DNA of 18,123 nt from Pseudomonadota bacterium (GCA_030917225.1 JAUPVD010000015.1:1-18123); one strand, 5' to 3'; positions 1-7,340 are shown, numbered from the stretch's first letter. Numbers and translations: made by a program. Notes: generated by a model not told the origin, from the sequence alone.

Positions 1-137
1 ACACGGAAGACCAGCTGAAGAAATTCCGTGCCGGCGAACGCGGCAACGACCCGGAAAAGATGATGCGCACGATCGCCGCCAAGCTTTCCGATGCACAGAT
101 CAAGGCTGTTTCCGAATACGCTGCAGGCCTGCGCTAA
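1..137 (+). CDS. C-terminus of a small class I cytochrome c (c553/c4 type), 5' truncated by window
   Basis: The frame beginning at base 3 is open to a TAA at 135-137 and gives 44 residues. They end in a segment rich in KLSD and the pattern I-x-A-V-S-E-Y-A-A-G-L-R. This matches the last helix of small periplasmic class I cytochromes c (c553/c4 type), where a 'KLSD..I.AVA.Y...L' helix packs against the haem. The segment LKKFRAGERGNDPEKMM, followed by IAAKLSD, has the usual spacing, and the Met in the 'DPEKMM' region is the likely region of the axial haem ligand. The CXXCH haem motif would lie upstream of the window, so covalent haem attachment cannot be seen. The role would be electron transfer in the periplasm. 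A strong intrinsic terminator follows, so this is the last gene of its transcript. Another small c-type family cannot be excluded from 44 residues. Confidence 0.75.
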   Translation, partial: TEDQLKKFRAGERGNDPEKMMRTIAAKLSDAQIKAVSEYAAGLR

Positions 138-156
138 GCACTTAAGAATCAAGCCG

Positions 157-190
157 AAAGGGGTGGCCATCGTGCCACCCCTTTTGTTTT
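157..190 (+). terminator. Rho-independent terminator after the cytochrome gene
   Basis: A perfect 11-bp stem pairs 157-167 (AAAGGGGTGGC) with 174-184 across a 6-nt loop. It runs directly into a T-rich tail (TTTTGTTTT, 182-190). It lies 20 nt after the cytochrome stop codon. The A/T ends of the stem make it a plausible terminator on the other strand too, but there is no opposing gene here. Confidence 0.85.
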
Positions 191-202
191 TCGCGGCACG
201 GG

Positions 203-231
203 TTGCCCGACCCTCAGGGCGGCGCTAGACT
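203..231 (+). promoter_or_regulatory. Candidate sigma70 promoter for the CBS-domain gene
   Basis: TTGCCC at 203-208 and TAGACT at 226-231 are separated by exactly 17 bp. They match the -35 and -10 consensus at four positions each. The element lies between the cytochrome terminator and the ATG at 287, which would give a leader of about 50 nt. It was found by eye only. No operator-like dyad is associated with it. Confidence 0.35.
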
Positions 232-286
232 GCAGTGTGTGCCGCAACATGCCGGCATATCCATCAGAGACTCCGGAGGCATAACA

Positions 287-718
287 ATGAAAACGCTCAG
301 ACAACTCCTTGCCGACAAGCCGCAATCACTGGCAGCCGTGGCGCCGAAAGACACCGTCTTCCATGCCCTCAAGGTCATGGCCGACAACCGGGTGGGCGCC
401 GTGCTGGTGCTGGATGGCGAACGACTGGTCGGAATCTTTTCCGAGCGCGACTATGCCCGCAAGGTCATCCTCGTTGGCAAGGCCTCGAAGGAAACGCGGG
501 TCGAGGAGATCATGACCGACAAGGTGATGTATGCCACGCCGGAAAACTCGGTGCAGGAATGCATGGCGCTGATGACCCAAGGCCACTTCCGCCACCTGCC
601 GGTACTCAATGCCGAGCAGCAGGTGATCGGCATCGTCTCGATCGGCGACCTGGTCAAGGAAACGATCTGTGAGCAGCAGTTCATCATCGATCAGTTGCAG
701 CACTACATTTCCGGCTAA
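287..718 (+). CDS. Two-CBS-domain protein (143 aa)
   Basis: This is a stand-alone tandem CBS-domain protein (Bateman module). Such modules bind adenosine nucleotides such as AMP or ATP and usually signal energy state, but the partner of single-module proteins like this is generally unknown. CBS1 spans about residues 16-70 and ends in GIFSERDYARKV. CBS2 spans about 76-128 and ends in GIVSIGDLV. There is no signal peptide or membrane segment, so it should be cytoplasmic. The ATG at 287 is chosen because a strong Shine-Dalgarno (GGAGG, 275-279) lies 7 nt upstream. An in-frame start at 203 would add 28 non-conserved residues and lie over the candidate promoter. The gene is flanked by terminators on both sides and looks monocistronic. 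Confidence 0.85.
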   Translation: MKTLRQLLADKPQSLAAVAPKDTVFHALKVMADNRVGAVLVLDGERLVGIFSERDYARKVILVGKASKETRVEEIMTDKVMYATPENSVQECMALMTQGHFRHLPVLNAEQQVIGIVSIGDLVKETICEQQFIIDQLQHYISG

Positions 719-745
719 GCAGCACCCTTTGCAAAAACAGCCTGC

Positions 746-768
746 AACCCGCCTACCGGCGGGTTTTT
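746..768 (+). terminator. Rho-independent terminator after the CBS-domain gene
   Basis: An 8-bp perfect stem (AACCCGCC, 746-753, with GGCGGGTT, 758-765) has a 4-nt TACC loop and continues into TTTTT (764-768). It lies 27 nt after the stop codon. Confidence 0.85.
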
Positions 769-860
769 CATTTGCAGTGCAGCTGAAGGAAATCGTCCCT
801 GTCGCGAAAACGGCGTATCGCCCATTGAACCCGTAAGGATTCCTGCCGTCGAACGACCAA

Positions 861-881
861 TGTGCACTACCACCGTGCACA
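861..881 (+). promoter_or_regulatory. Short dyad just upstream of the msrP ribosome-binding site
   Basis: A perfect 7-bp inverted repeat, TGTGCAC (861-867) and GTGCACA (875-881), is separated by 7 nt and ends 3 nt before the msrP Shine-Dalgarno AAGGA (884-888). It could be a binding site for a dimeric regulator or a small leader hairpin. Which one cannot be decided from sequence. The 125-bp gap before msrP (769-893) otherwise shows no confident promoter. Confidence 0.35.
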
Positions 882-893
882 TCAAGGAAAGCG

Positions 894-1835
894 ATGCTGA
901 TCCAGAAACCTGCGGACATTCTCCCGTCGGAAATCACCGACCGGGCGCTCTATCAGCGTCGCCGGGACTTTATCAAGGCTGCGGCAGCGGGCGCCATCGC
1001 GGGCAGCTTGGGCCTGCCGGCCCAGGCTGCGGTGCGCGGCACCCCGTTGGCCAACGTGCAAAAATCGATCTGGACGCTGGACGAAAAGCCGACGCCCTAC
1101 GAATCGGTGACCACCTACGGCAACTTCTACGAGTTCGGCCCGGACAAGGACAGCCCCGGCAAGAACGCCCACCGTCTGCGCACGCGCCCGTGGACGATCA
1201 CCGTCGAGGGTGAGGTGAAGAAGCCGCGCACCTTTGCCATCGAGGACGTGCTCAAGTGGGGCGCCCTTGAGGAGCGCACTTACCGTTTCCGCTGCGTTGA
1301 AGGCTGGAGCATGGTAGTGCCCTGGATCGGTTTTCCGTTCAGTGAAATTGCCAGGCACGTGGAGATTACCGGCGACGCGAAATACGTCGAGTTCGTTTCT
1401 CTCGCTGACCCGGAACAGATGCCCTACGTGCGCGTGCCGCTGTTGGACTGGCCCTACGTCGAGGGACTGCGCATCGATGAAGCCTTGCACCCGCTGACGC
1501 TGATGACCGTGGGGCTTTACGGCGAGGTGCTGCCGAATCAGACTGGCGCGCCGGTGCGTTTGGTGCTCCCGTGGAACTACGGCTTCAAGAGCGCCAAGTC
1601 GATCGTCAAGATCCGCTTCGTGCGTGAGATGCCGAAATCCTCGTGGATGAAATCAGCGCCTGATGAATACGGCTTCTACTCGAACGTGAATCCGGACGTT
1701 CCACATCGTCGCTGGAGCCAGGCACAGGAGCGGCGACTCGGGGAATTTCTCAAGCGCAAGACGCTGCCGTTCAACGGCTACGCCGAGCAGGTCGCGAAAC
1801 TCTATACCGGCATGGATCTGCGGAAAAACTACTGA
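894..1835 (+). CDS. msrP: Periplasmic methionine sulfoxide reductase catalytic subunit MsrP (YedY)
   Basis: MsrP is a molybdopterin enzyme that reduces methionine sulfoxide in periplasmic proteins after oxidative or hypochlorite damage, using electrons from MsrQ. The 313-residue length is normal for the family. A Tat signal is visible at residues 22-46: RRRDFIKA, an Ala/Gly-rich hydrophobic stretch, then an AQAA cleavage region. This fits export of a folded, cofactor-loaded enzyme. The family Cys that ligates molybdenum is C134 in YRFRCVEGWSM, and the downstream PWIGFP and LPWNYGFKS segments are typical of YedY. The ATG at 894 has a Shine-Dalgarno (AAGGA, 884-888) at 5 nt spacing. The stop overlaps the msrQ start (TGATG at 1833-1837), so the two are translationally coupled. 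Confidence 0.95.
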   Translation: MLIQKPADILPSEITDRALYQRRRDFIKAAAAGAIAGSLGLPAQAAVRGTPLANVQKSIWTLDEKPTPYESVTTYGNFYEFGPDKDSPGKNAHRLRTRPWTITVEGEVKKPRTFAIEDVLKWGALEERTYRFRCVEGWSMVVPWIGFPFSEIARHVEITGDAKYVEFVSLADPEQMPYVRVPLLDWPYVEGLRIDEALHPLTLMTVGLYGEVLPNQTGAPVRLVLPWNYGFKSAKSIVKIRFVREMPKSSWMKSAPDEYGFYSNVNPDVPHRRWSQAQERRLGEFLKRKTLPFNGYAEQVAKLYTGMDLRKNY

Positions 1836-2497
1836 TGACCCTGAGCAACCGGCAACTCGCCACACTGAAAATCACGCTGTTCCTTCTTGCGCTCATACCT
1901 GCGGCGCACCTCGGCTGGCGCGCCATGACCGACGGCCTCGGCGCCAACCCGGTCGAGGAACTCACGCGCAACACCGGCACCTGGACCTTCAACTTCCTGC
2001 TGCTGACACTGAGTATCACGCCGCTGCGCGCACTGACCGGGCAGCACTGGCTGACCCGGCTGCGGCGCATGCTGGGGCTGTTTGCGTTCTTTTACGGGAC
2101 GCTGCACTTCTCGACCTTCATCGGCTTCGAGCATATGTTCGACGTCAATGAAATGCTCAAGGATGTGCTCAAGCGGCCGTTCGTCACCGTCGGTTTCGCA
2201 GCGTTTGTCCTGCTCATCCCACTCGCTGCCACCTCGTTCAATCGCGCCATACGCTGGCTCGGCGGCAAGCGCTGGCAGGAACTCCATCGCAGCATCTACG
2301 CGATCGGCATCCTGGCGACGGTGCATTATTTCTGGCTGGTGAAGATCACGGCGATCCAGTGGCCACTGCTCTATGCGGCGATGCTGGCAATCCTGCTCGG
2401 CTGGCGCGCCCGCGAACGCATGCGGCGCTACGGGCCATTCCCGAAGACTCCCACCGTTCAGCCGATCCGGATAGTGGACACCTCCAAATTCGGTTAA
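1835..2497 (+). CDS. msrQ: Haem-binding membrane subunit MsrQ (YedZ)
   Basis: MsrQ is an inner-membrane b-type haem protein of the ferric-reductase-like transmembrane family. It carries electrons from the quinone pool or flavin reductase to MsrP. The 220-residue product shows six hydrophobic segments, the last ending near WPLLYAAMLAILLGW. Conserved His residues sit within or next to these segments (GTLHFSTF, ELHRSIYA, ATVHYFW) and are the expected haem ligands. The LTGQHWLTRLRRMLGL loop after the second segment is typical of the family. The start codon overlaps the msrP stop. The gene ends with a TAA at 2495-2497 that lies at the very edge of the inverted repeat 2496-2590, so the repeat directly abuts the coding region. 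Confidence 0.95.
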   Translation: MTLSNRQLATLKITLFLLALIPAAHLGWRAMTDGLGANPVEELTRNTGTWTFNFLLLTLSITPLRALTGQHWLTRLRRMLGLFAFFYGTLHFSTFIGFEHMFDVNEMLKDVLKRPFVTVGFAAFVLLIPLAATSFNRAIRWLGGKRWQELHRSIYAIGILATVHYFWLVKITAIQWPLLYAAMLAILLGWRARERMRRYGPFPKTPTVQPIRIVDTSKFG

Positions 2498-2590
2498 CCA
2501 CGGAGGACACAGAGATCACGGAGAAAGCACAACAGAACAGAGAACTCCCTGCTCTAGTTTTTCTCCGTGATCTCTGTGGTCTCCGTGGTT
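2496..2590. repeat. 31-bp inverted repeat of the 'CCACGGAG' dispersed type between convergent genes
   Basis: The left arm 2496-2526 (starting AACCACGGAG) pairs with the right arm 2560-2590. There are 29 Watson-Crick pairs, one G:T and one mismatch, around a 33-nt spacer. It contains the CCACGGAG, CACAGAG and CACGGAG-AAA modules that I know as a short dispersed repeat in many environmental proteobacteria and other phyla. It fills the gap between the msrQ stop and the bioC stop (2600). It could act as a hairpin block to readthrough in both directions, although neither side has a strong T-run. Short proteins read through it are artefacts. Confidence 0.85.
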
Positions 2591-2599
2591 TATGGCAGC

Positions 2600-3499
2600 T
2601 TACTTAGGTCGCCGATCGAAGCGGATGATGGCGGTGCCATCCGCCGTTTTCTTTGGTTCGCCCTTCCAGGCGTGGCCGTAGATCACCTCGAAAGTGGCGG
2701 GAAGGCGCCCGCCATCCGACAAGGTCGCATAGGCTGCGCGTACCTTCTCCCAGACCCCGCGCCCGGAAAGACTCTTGCGGCGGCCATGCATGGCGCAGCG
2801 GTCGCCGGCGGCACGCAGCTCGGCAATCAGGTCGTCGACACTGTTGTAGGTCAGCGTCAGCACTTCCATGTCCATCACCGGTTCGGCAAAGCCGCACTCG
2901 ATCAGCATGTCGCCAAGGTCGTGCATGTCGGTGAAGCGCTGCGTGTGGGCAAAGCCATCGCCAAACGCACCGGCCAGCTCACGCAGGGTATCCGGACCGA
3001 AGGTCGAGAGCATGAACAGGCCGCCGGTTTCGAGCACGCGATGCGCCTCGCGCAAGGCCGGCCTCGGCTCGTCGAGCCAGTGCAACAGCAGGTTCGACCA
3101 GACAAGTGCAACGCTGGCAGATCGCAGTGGCAGCCGCTCTGCATCGCCCGCCAGCAGCGTTGCCACCTGCGGCTTGAGAAATGGCATCAGCCGCGCCAGC
3201 AGTGTTTTTTCCTGCCGACCGGCCTGCAACATCGGCAGACAGAAATCGGTACCCAGCAGCGCGGCATCGCGATAGCGTTCGCGCAGCGCCGTCAGGCTGG
3301 CGCCGGTGCCGCAGCCAAGGTCGAGTATTCGCTTGGGTTCGATGCGTACATAGTCGAGCCGGTCGAGCATGCGCCGGTCAACCTCGCGGGAAAGAAATGC
3401 CGATTGCGCATAGTTCGAAGCCGCGCGCGCAAAGTTGCGCCGCACCTGGCGCGCATCGACGAAACGAGCAGTGTCGGGCGCGCGTTCAGCCGTGCTCAT
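2600..3499 (-). CDS. bioC: Malonyl-[acyl-carrier protein] O-methyltransferase BioC
   Basis: BioC methylates the free carboxyl of malonyl-ACP with S-adenosylmethionine, so that fatty-acid synthesis can build the pimeloyl chain of biotin. The 299-residue product has class I methyltransferase motifs. The SAM-binding loop ILDLGCGTG is at residues 58-66, an acidic GTDF follows the next strand, and SNLLLHWLDEP is the BioC-type post-motif segment. The N-terminal VRRNFARAASNYAQSAFLSREV (about 19-40) is the characteristic BioC start region. The gene begins 6 nt after the bioB stop with no clear Shine-Dalgarno of its own, suggesting translational coupling in a bioB-bioC operon. No bioH, bioF, bioA or bioD lies in the window. 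It converges on msrQ across the inverted repeat. Confidence 0.93.
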   Translation of the reverse strand: MSTAERAPDTARFVDARQVRRNFARAASNYAQSAFLSREVDRRMLDRLDYVRIEPKRILDLGCGTGASLTALRERYRDAALLGTDFCLPMLQAGRQEKTLLARLMPFLKPQVATLLAGDAERLPLRSASVALVWSNLLLHWLDEPRPALREAHRVLETGGLFMLSTFGPDTLRELAGAFGDGFAHTQRFTDMHDLGDMLIECGFAEPVMDMEVLTLTYNSVDDLIAELRAAGDRCAMHGRRKSLSGRGVWEKVRAAYATLSDGGRLPATFEVIYGHAWKGEPKKTADGTAIIRFDRRPK

Positions 3500-3505
3500 G
3501 CGCGA

Positions 3506-4510
3506 TCAGATCGGGCGCAGGCCCAGCTTGGCAAACAGCGCCTCGTCGCGATCGACGTCCGGGTTGCCGGTGGTCAGCAGCTTGTCGCCGTAGAACATCG
3601 AGTTGGCACCGGCGAGGAAACACATCGCCTGCATTTCCTCGTTCATCGCTTCGCGGCCTGCGGACAGGCGCACGAAGGAAGTCGGCATGGTGATGCGTGC
3701 CGCAGCAATGGTGCGGATGAACTCGAAGTTGTCGACGCCCTTGGTGGCCGCCATCGGCGTACCGGGAATGGCCACCAGATTGTTGATCGGCACCGACTCC
3801 GGGGCCGGGCTCAGGTTGGCCAGCTGCACGATCAGCGCAGCACGGTTCCGGCGCGACTCGCCCATGCCGATGATGCCGCCGGAACAGACATTGATGCCGG
3901 CCTTGCGCACTTCGCCAATGGTGTCGATGCGATCCTGCTGCGAGTGCGTGGTGATCACGTTGGCGTAGAACTCGGCCGCGGTATCCAGGTTGTGGTTGTA
4001 GTAGTCGAGGCCGGCATCGGCCAGCTTCTCCGCCTGGCCATCCTTGAGCATGCCAAGCGTGACGCAAGTCTGCATGCCAAGGGCCTTCACTTCGCGGATC
4101 ATCTCCAGCACCGGTTCCAGATCCTTCTCCTTCGGGCCGCGCCAGGCAGCACCCATGCAGAAACGCGAAGCGCCCTTGGCCTTGGCCGCCTTGGCTGCAG
4201 CAACCACCTCCTCGACCGGCATCAGTTTTTCGCGCTCCAGCTCGGCCTTGTTGCGGGCCGACTGCGAGCAGTAGCCGCAATCCTCGGAGCAACCGCCGGT
4301 CTTGACCGAAATCAGCGTTGAGCGTTGAATCTCGTTGGCGTCGAAATGCTGGCGGTGCACCTGCTGCGCACGCCACAGCAGATCCATCAGCGGCAGATCG
4401 AACAGGGCCTCGACTTCAGCAACGCTCCACTGGCGGGCAGCGGAAAGGTCGGCAGTGCGGGTGGCGGCAGACGGGGAGCAGGATTGCACAGCTTGGGGAG
4501 TTGCGTTCAT
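3506..4510 (-). CDS. bioB: Biotin synthase BioB
   Basis: BioB is a radical-SAM enzyme that inserts sulfur into dethiobiotin, the last step of biotin synthesis. The 334-residue product carries the radical-SAM CX3CX2C cluster motif at C74, C78 and C81 ([13 protein letters not shown]). It also has the family landmarks [45 protein letters not shown] and [11 protein letters not shown]. The ATG at 4510 is chosen because AGGTG (4520-4516) is a good Shine-Dalgarno 6 nt upstream and the length is normal. An in-frame TTG at 4630 would add 40 unrelated residues and run across the promoter and leader hairpins. It is transcribed divergently from comF and is followed at once by bioC. The leader carries competing hairpins described separately. 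Confidence 0.97.
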   Translation of the reverse strand: MNATPQAVQSCSPSAATRTADLSAARQWSVAEVEALFDLPLMDLLWRAQQVHRQHFDANEIQRSTLISVKTGGCSEDCGYCSQSARNKAELEREKLMPVEEVVAAAKAAKAKGASRFCMGAAWRGPKEKDLEPVLEMIREVKALGMQTCVTLGMLKDGQAEKLADAGLDYYNHNLDTAAEFYANVITTHSQQDRIDTIGEVRKAGINVCSGGIIGMGESRRNRAALIVQLANLSPAPESVPINNLVAIPGTPMAATKGVDNFEFIRTIAAARITMPTSFVRLSAGREAMNEEMQAMCFLAGANSMFYGDKLLTTGNPDVDRDEALFAKLGLRPI

Positions 4511-4525
4511 GGGGTCACCTGAAAT

Positions 4526-4582
4526 AAAACGAGCAGCAGTCGAATGGCAAAACCGCTCGTTTTGCCCATTCCGTACTGCTGC
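4526..4582 (-). promoter_or_regulatory. Attenuator-like competing hairpins in the bioB leader
   Basis: Read on the - strand, 4582-4575 pairs with 4540-4533 (8 bp), 4571-4566 with 4547-4542 (6 bp), and 4564-4559 (with c4565 bulged) with 4553-4548 (6 bp). This makes a stem of about 20 bp with a 5-nt loop. It is followed directly by TCGTTTTATTT (4532-4522), a terminator-like U-rich tract, only a few nt before the bioB Shine-Dalgarno. A second perfect 9-bp pairing, AAAACGAGC (4563-4555) with GCTCGTTTT (4534-4526), uses bases of the first stem and hides the U tract, so the two folds exclude each other. The structure is seen directly. The regulatory function is inference. A DNA operator made of the same dyad is the main alternative. 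Confidence 0.5.
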
Positions 4583-4594
4583 GTATGGCTCATA

Positions 4595-4623
4595 ATTATG
4601 AATAATTGCTGAAGCGGCGCCAA
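4595..4623 (-). promoter_or_regulatory. Candidate sigma70 promoter for bioB, with palindromic -10
   Basis: On the - strand, TTGGCG (4623-4618) and CATAAT (4600-4595) are separated by 17 bp. They match consensus at four and five positions. Transcription would start near 4588, giving a leader of about 78 nt that contains the whole competing-hairpin region. The -10 lies in the perfect 10-bp palindrome CATAATTATG (4591-4600), so an identical -10 exists on the + strand pointing at comF (ATG 4624). I find no good -35 on that side. Confidence 0.5.
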
Positions 4624-5334
4624 ATGTCAATTCTAGCTGAAAAGGCTCAGTCTCTCCGCACCTGGCTCACCGACACCCTGCTGCCGCAGGACTGCCTGCT
4701 TTGCGCCAGCCTGGCCGGCGGCAACCTGCTTTGCCCGGCATGCCTTACCGACCTGCCCCGTCTTGCCGCCACATGCTGCCCGCGCTGTGCGCTGCTCTCG
4801 CCGCAATCGGAAATCTGCGGCCGATGCCAACGCCACCCGGCGCATTTCGACGCACTGATCGCGCTATACCCCTACGCCTTCCCGATCGACCGGATGGTTC
4901 AGAAGCTCAAATACGGGCACCAGCTGGCCCTCGCCGACTGGTTCGGCGAACAGCTTGGCGACACCTGCCGCGAGCTGAACGCTGACCTGATCATCCCGAT
5001 GCCGCTGCACGCAAAGCGCCTTCGCGAACGAGGCTTCAATCAGGCCATGGAAATCGCCCGGCCGCTCGGTCGCATCACCGGCATTCCGGTGAGTGTTTCG
5101 TTCTGCGAAAGACAGCGGGAGACCTCGCCTCAGGAAGGGCTTAGCCTGCGCGAACGGCGACGCAACCTGAAGGATGCCTTTGCCTGCAGCGGTGACCTTG
5201 ATGGCCGACACGTGGCCCTCGTCGACGACGTCGTCACCACTGGCGCCAGTGTCGATGAATGCGCTCGCACGTTGCGCCTGCATGGCGCAGGAAGCGTCAC
5301 TGTTGTGGCAGTTGCGCGCACCTTGCTGGGATAG
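4624..5334 (+). CDS. comF: ComF family phosphoribosyltransferase-like protein
   Basis: ComF-family proteins link to DNA uptake during natural transformation, although the exact reaction is unsettled. The 236-residue product has an N-terminal zinc-binding region with Cys pairs at 24/27 and 37/40 and further Cys at 51/52/55 and 65/68. It then has a type I phosphoribosyltransferase domain with the PRPP loop DDVVTTGAS at 201-209. The family segment [20 protein letters not shown] lies at about 122-141. The ATG at 4624 is used. A TTG at 4606 in the same frame would add six residues, and neither start has a strong Shine-Dalgarno. In biotin clusters ComF-like genes often sit next to bio genes without a proven link. 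It ends 30 nt from the convergent mshN with no obvious terminator. Confidence 0.88.
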   Translation: MSILAEKAQSLRTWLTDTLLPQDCLLCASLAGGNLLCPACLTDLPRLAATCCPRCALLSPQSEICGRCQRHPAHFDALIALYPYAFPIDRMVQKLKYGHQLALADWFGEQLGDTCRELNADLIIPMPLHAKRLRERGFNQAMEIARPLGRITGIPVSVSFCERQRETSPQEGLSLRERRRNLKDAFACSGDLDGRHVALVDDVVTTGASVDECARTLRLHGAGSVTVVAVARTLLG

Positions 5335-5364
5335 CAACAATGCCGATCAAGGCGTGGGAAGGTA

Positions 5365-6489
5365 TTAGCGCAGCTTCTGATCGACCAACGCGGCAAGATC
5401 CGCGTTGAGCGTACCGGTGGCGCGAGCACGAAGGAAAGCTTCGCGAGCTTCCGCCGTGCGCTGATCCGCCTCCAACGCCAGGCCAAGCCCCAGCCACCAG
5501 CGCCCTTCCGACGGCGAAGTGCTTGCTGCAGCTTGATACAACTCCGCCGAAGCTTTCTGGTGCCCAAGTCGATGCTGGACCAGTCCGGAAAAGCCCAGGT
5601 AGTCAGCGTTGGCTGTTGCGTAAGGTAACGAGGTTTGCAGGGTTTTTGCGGCGCCGGCCAGATCGCCGCGCTCGACTTGCAGGCGCGCCAACATCATTGC
5701 CCAGGACACCTGGCCCGGCAGCGACGCCAGCCCTTCGAACAGGATCGCCATCGCTTCATCGTAGCGGCGTTGCTCAATCAGCAGCCGCGCCAGCATTTGT
5801 CGCGAAGGAACGTGTCCGCCGTCCTGACGCAGCGCGTCCAATAGCAAATCCGTCGCTTCGCTGATTCTGGCGCTATTGACCAGCGATACAGCTTTTCGGT
5901 AGTCAGCCTCCGCACGATCCCGGGGCGTTTTCCCGCCAGATGCCTGTTTCTCGACCACACCACCCGCGCCCTTCTGCGGCACCTCCGACCTGGCAGCCTT
6001 CGGAGGAACCACTGCCTCACCAGGAACAGCCAAGGAAGACGGGCGCGTCGCCGGCTGCGACAAAGGCTTGTCGACGGGGGGTTTGTCGAGCATCGCCGAC
6101 AGTTTCAACCCACTGGCATCGTCAAGCGCCACGCTGTCAGAGAGGACTGTCGTTGCAGGTGCCGGAGAAGATTCTGCGACCGGCGGCAAAGGTGCCGAAG
6201 CAGCTGCACTGCTGGCCACAGAGGCAGGAACAGAACCAGGCCCAGCGGCAGGTTCACCGCCCGGCGGCGCTGACACGGCTGTGCGTGCCCCACTAAATGC
6301 TGACGAGCGTTCGAACGCCCACCAGCTTCCCGCTACCAAGGCCAGCAACAAGAGCACGACAATGGCCAGGCGCAGCCCCCGGTTTCCGGCTTCTGCGGGC
6401 AAGGCCCGTATCTCGCGATGCAAGCGCCCTCTGGAATCAACCTCATGACGCGCGTCGAGGTCCTTCAGCATCTGGTTGATCAGGCTCAT
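5365..6489 (-). CDS. mshN: MSHA biogenesis protein MshN (TPR protein)
   Basis: This is an inner-membrane TPR protein of the MSHA pilus assembly machine. The 374-residue product begins with MSLINQMLKDLDAR, the hallmark N-terminus of MshN. One transmembrane helix (about 39-58, LAIVVLLLLALVAGSWWAF) follows. A Pro/Ala/Ser-rich linker runs to about 200. The C-terminal half is made of tetratricopeptide repeats (for example LLDALRQDGGHVPSRQMLAR and AKTLQTSLPYATANADYLG). The TPR part should lie in the periplasm. The start at 6489 is preferred over upstream in-frame starts because the family begins exactly here; the upstream extension is the mshM tail in another frame. It follows mshM by 10 nt and is the last gene of the msh operon in this direction. 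Confidence 0.9.
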   Translation of the reverse strand: MSLINQMLKDLDARHEVDSRGRLHREIRALPAEAGNRGLRLAIVVLLLLALVAGSWWAFERSSAFSGARTAVSAPPGGEPAAGPGSVPASVASSAAASAPLPPVAESSPAPATTVLSDSVALDDASGLKLSAMLDKPPVDKPLSQPATRPSSLAVPGEAVVPPKAARSEVPQKGAGGVVEKQASGGKTPRDRAEADYRKAVSLVNSARISEATDLLLDALRQDGGHVPSRQMLARLLIEQRRYDEAMAILFEGLASLPGQVSWAMMLARLQVERGDLAGAAKTLQTSLPYATANADYLGFSGLVQHRLGHQKASAELYQAAASTSPSEGRWWLGLGLALEADQRTAEAREAFLRARATGTLNADLAALVDQKLR

Positions 6490-6499
6490 GTCACCACCC

Positions 6500-7327
6500 T
6501 CACCACCAGCCCGCCGAACGCGCACCTTCGGTATCCCTGGCCGCACCACGCACATGCCGGAACTTGACCACCTGCCGCCCCTCACCAAAAGCAGAAAGCA
6601 AGGCCTTGTGGGCAAGGATGTTGAGCAAGCGCGGCGTCCCCCGCGTGGCGCGCCGCAGCGCACGCATCGCCCCAGCCGTGAACAACGGCTCACCGCGATA
6701 ACCGGCGACCCGCATACGATGTTGCAGGTATAGCGCTATCTCTTCCTTGCCCAGCCCGAACAAGCGCTGGTGGAAGGTGATCCGCTGCAGCAACTGACGC
6801 ACCGAAGGGTCCGAGAGTTTTTCGTCGAGTTCTGGCTGTCCGAACAGCACGATCTGGATCAACTTGCGCTTTTCCGTTTCGAGGTTCGACACGAGACGTA
6901 GCGCCTCCAGCGTTTCCAGCGGCATCGCCTGCGCCTCATCGATGCAGAGGATGACCCGCTTTCCTTCGCGTGCATAATCAAGCAAGCCGCGATTGATCCT
7001 GCGCAGCAGATGGTATTGATCCAGCCCAGTCACCTCATCCAGCCGCAATTCCTCGGCCAGCGCCATCAGCAAGGTCTGCGGTTCAAGATTCGGATTGGGC
7101 AGATAGGCAGTGACCGTTCCCTCACCAAGGGTCTGCAACAAGCGACGGCAGAGCAAGGTCTTGCCAGTGCCTACTTCACCGGTAATCTTCACGAACCCCT
7201 CACCGCATTGCAGCGATACCAGCAAGGTATTCAGCGCCTCCTGATGGCCATGCGCAGAGAACGTGAAGCTCGTGTCCGGCGTAATGCCGAAAGGCAGTTC
7301 TGTCAGACCGAAATGCTGCAGGTACAA
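6500..7327 (-). CDS. mshM: MSHA biogenesis ATPase MshM (ExeA/GspA-like AAA)
   Basis: This is a cytoplasmic AAA ATPase of the ExeA/GspA family. Family members help secretin assembly across the cell wall. The 275-residue product has Walker A GEVGTGKT at residues 50-57 and Walker B VILCIDEAQ at about 125-133. A sensor-like region (LVSNLETEKRKLIQIVLFGQPEL) and the family HQRLFGLGKEEIALYLQHRM segment follow. The start is a TTG (7327-7325). MYLQHFGLTELPFGITPDTSF is the canonical family N-terminus, GGAG lies 7 nt upstream, and no in-frame ATG fits. The last residues (after about 250, GARDTEGARSAGWW-like) are not obviously conserved. It lies 13 nt after mshL and 10 nt before mshN. Unlike GspA, I see no C-terminal peptidoglycan-binding domain. 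Confidence 0.93.
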   Translation of the reverse strand: MYLQHFGLTELPFGITPDTSFTFSAHGHQEALNTLLVSLQCGEGFVKITGEVGTGKTLLCRRLLQTLGEGTVTAYLPNPNLEPQTLLMALAEELRLDEVTGLDQYHLLRRINRGLLDYAREGKRVILCIDEAQAMPLETLEALRLVSNLETEKRKLIQIVLFGQPELDEKLSDPSVRQLLQRITFHQRLFGLGKEEIALYLQHRMRVAGYRGEPLFTAGAMRALRRATRGTPRLLNILAHKALLSAFGEGRQVVKFRHVRGAARDTEGARSAGWW

Positions 7328-7340
7328 GGCACGGCTCCGA

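Noticed and set aside
2359..2607. Short frame across the inverted repeat (TTEDTEITEK and LRDLCGLRG stretches)
   Set aside because: This is the well-known artefact of translating a CCACGGAG-type repeat. It has no ribosome-binding site and overlaps msrQ.
2567..4321. 584-codon open frame on the + strand opposite bioC and bioB
   Set aside because: It has shadow composition and no recognisable motif. The opposite strand encodes clear BioC and BioB.
4511..4630. 40-residue N-terminal extension of BioB from a TTG at 4630
   Set aside because: It runs over the promoter and leader hairpins. The family start and a good Shine-Dalgarno fit 4510.
5323..5337. Small TTGCT/AGCAA hairpin at the comF end as a terminator for comF or mshN
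   Set aside because: The stem is only 5 bp, overlaps the comF stop codon and lacks a T-run on either strand.
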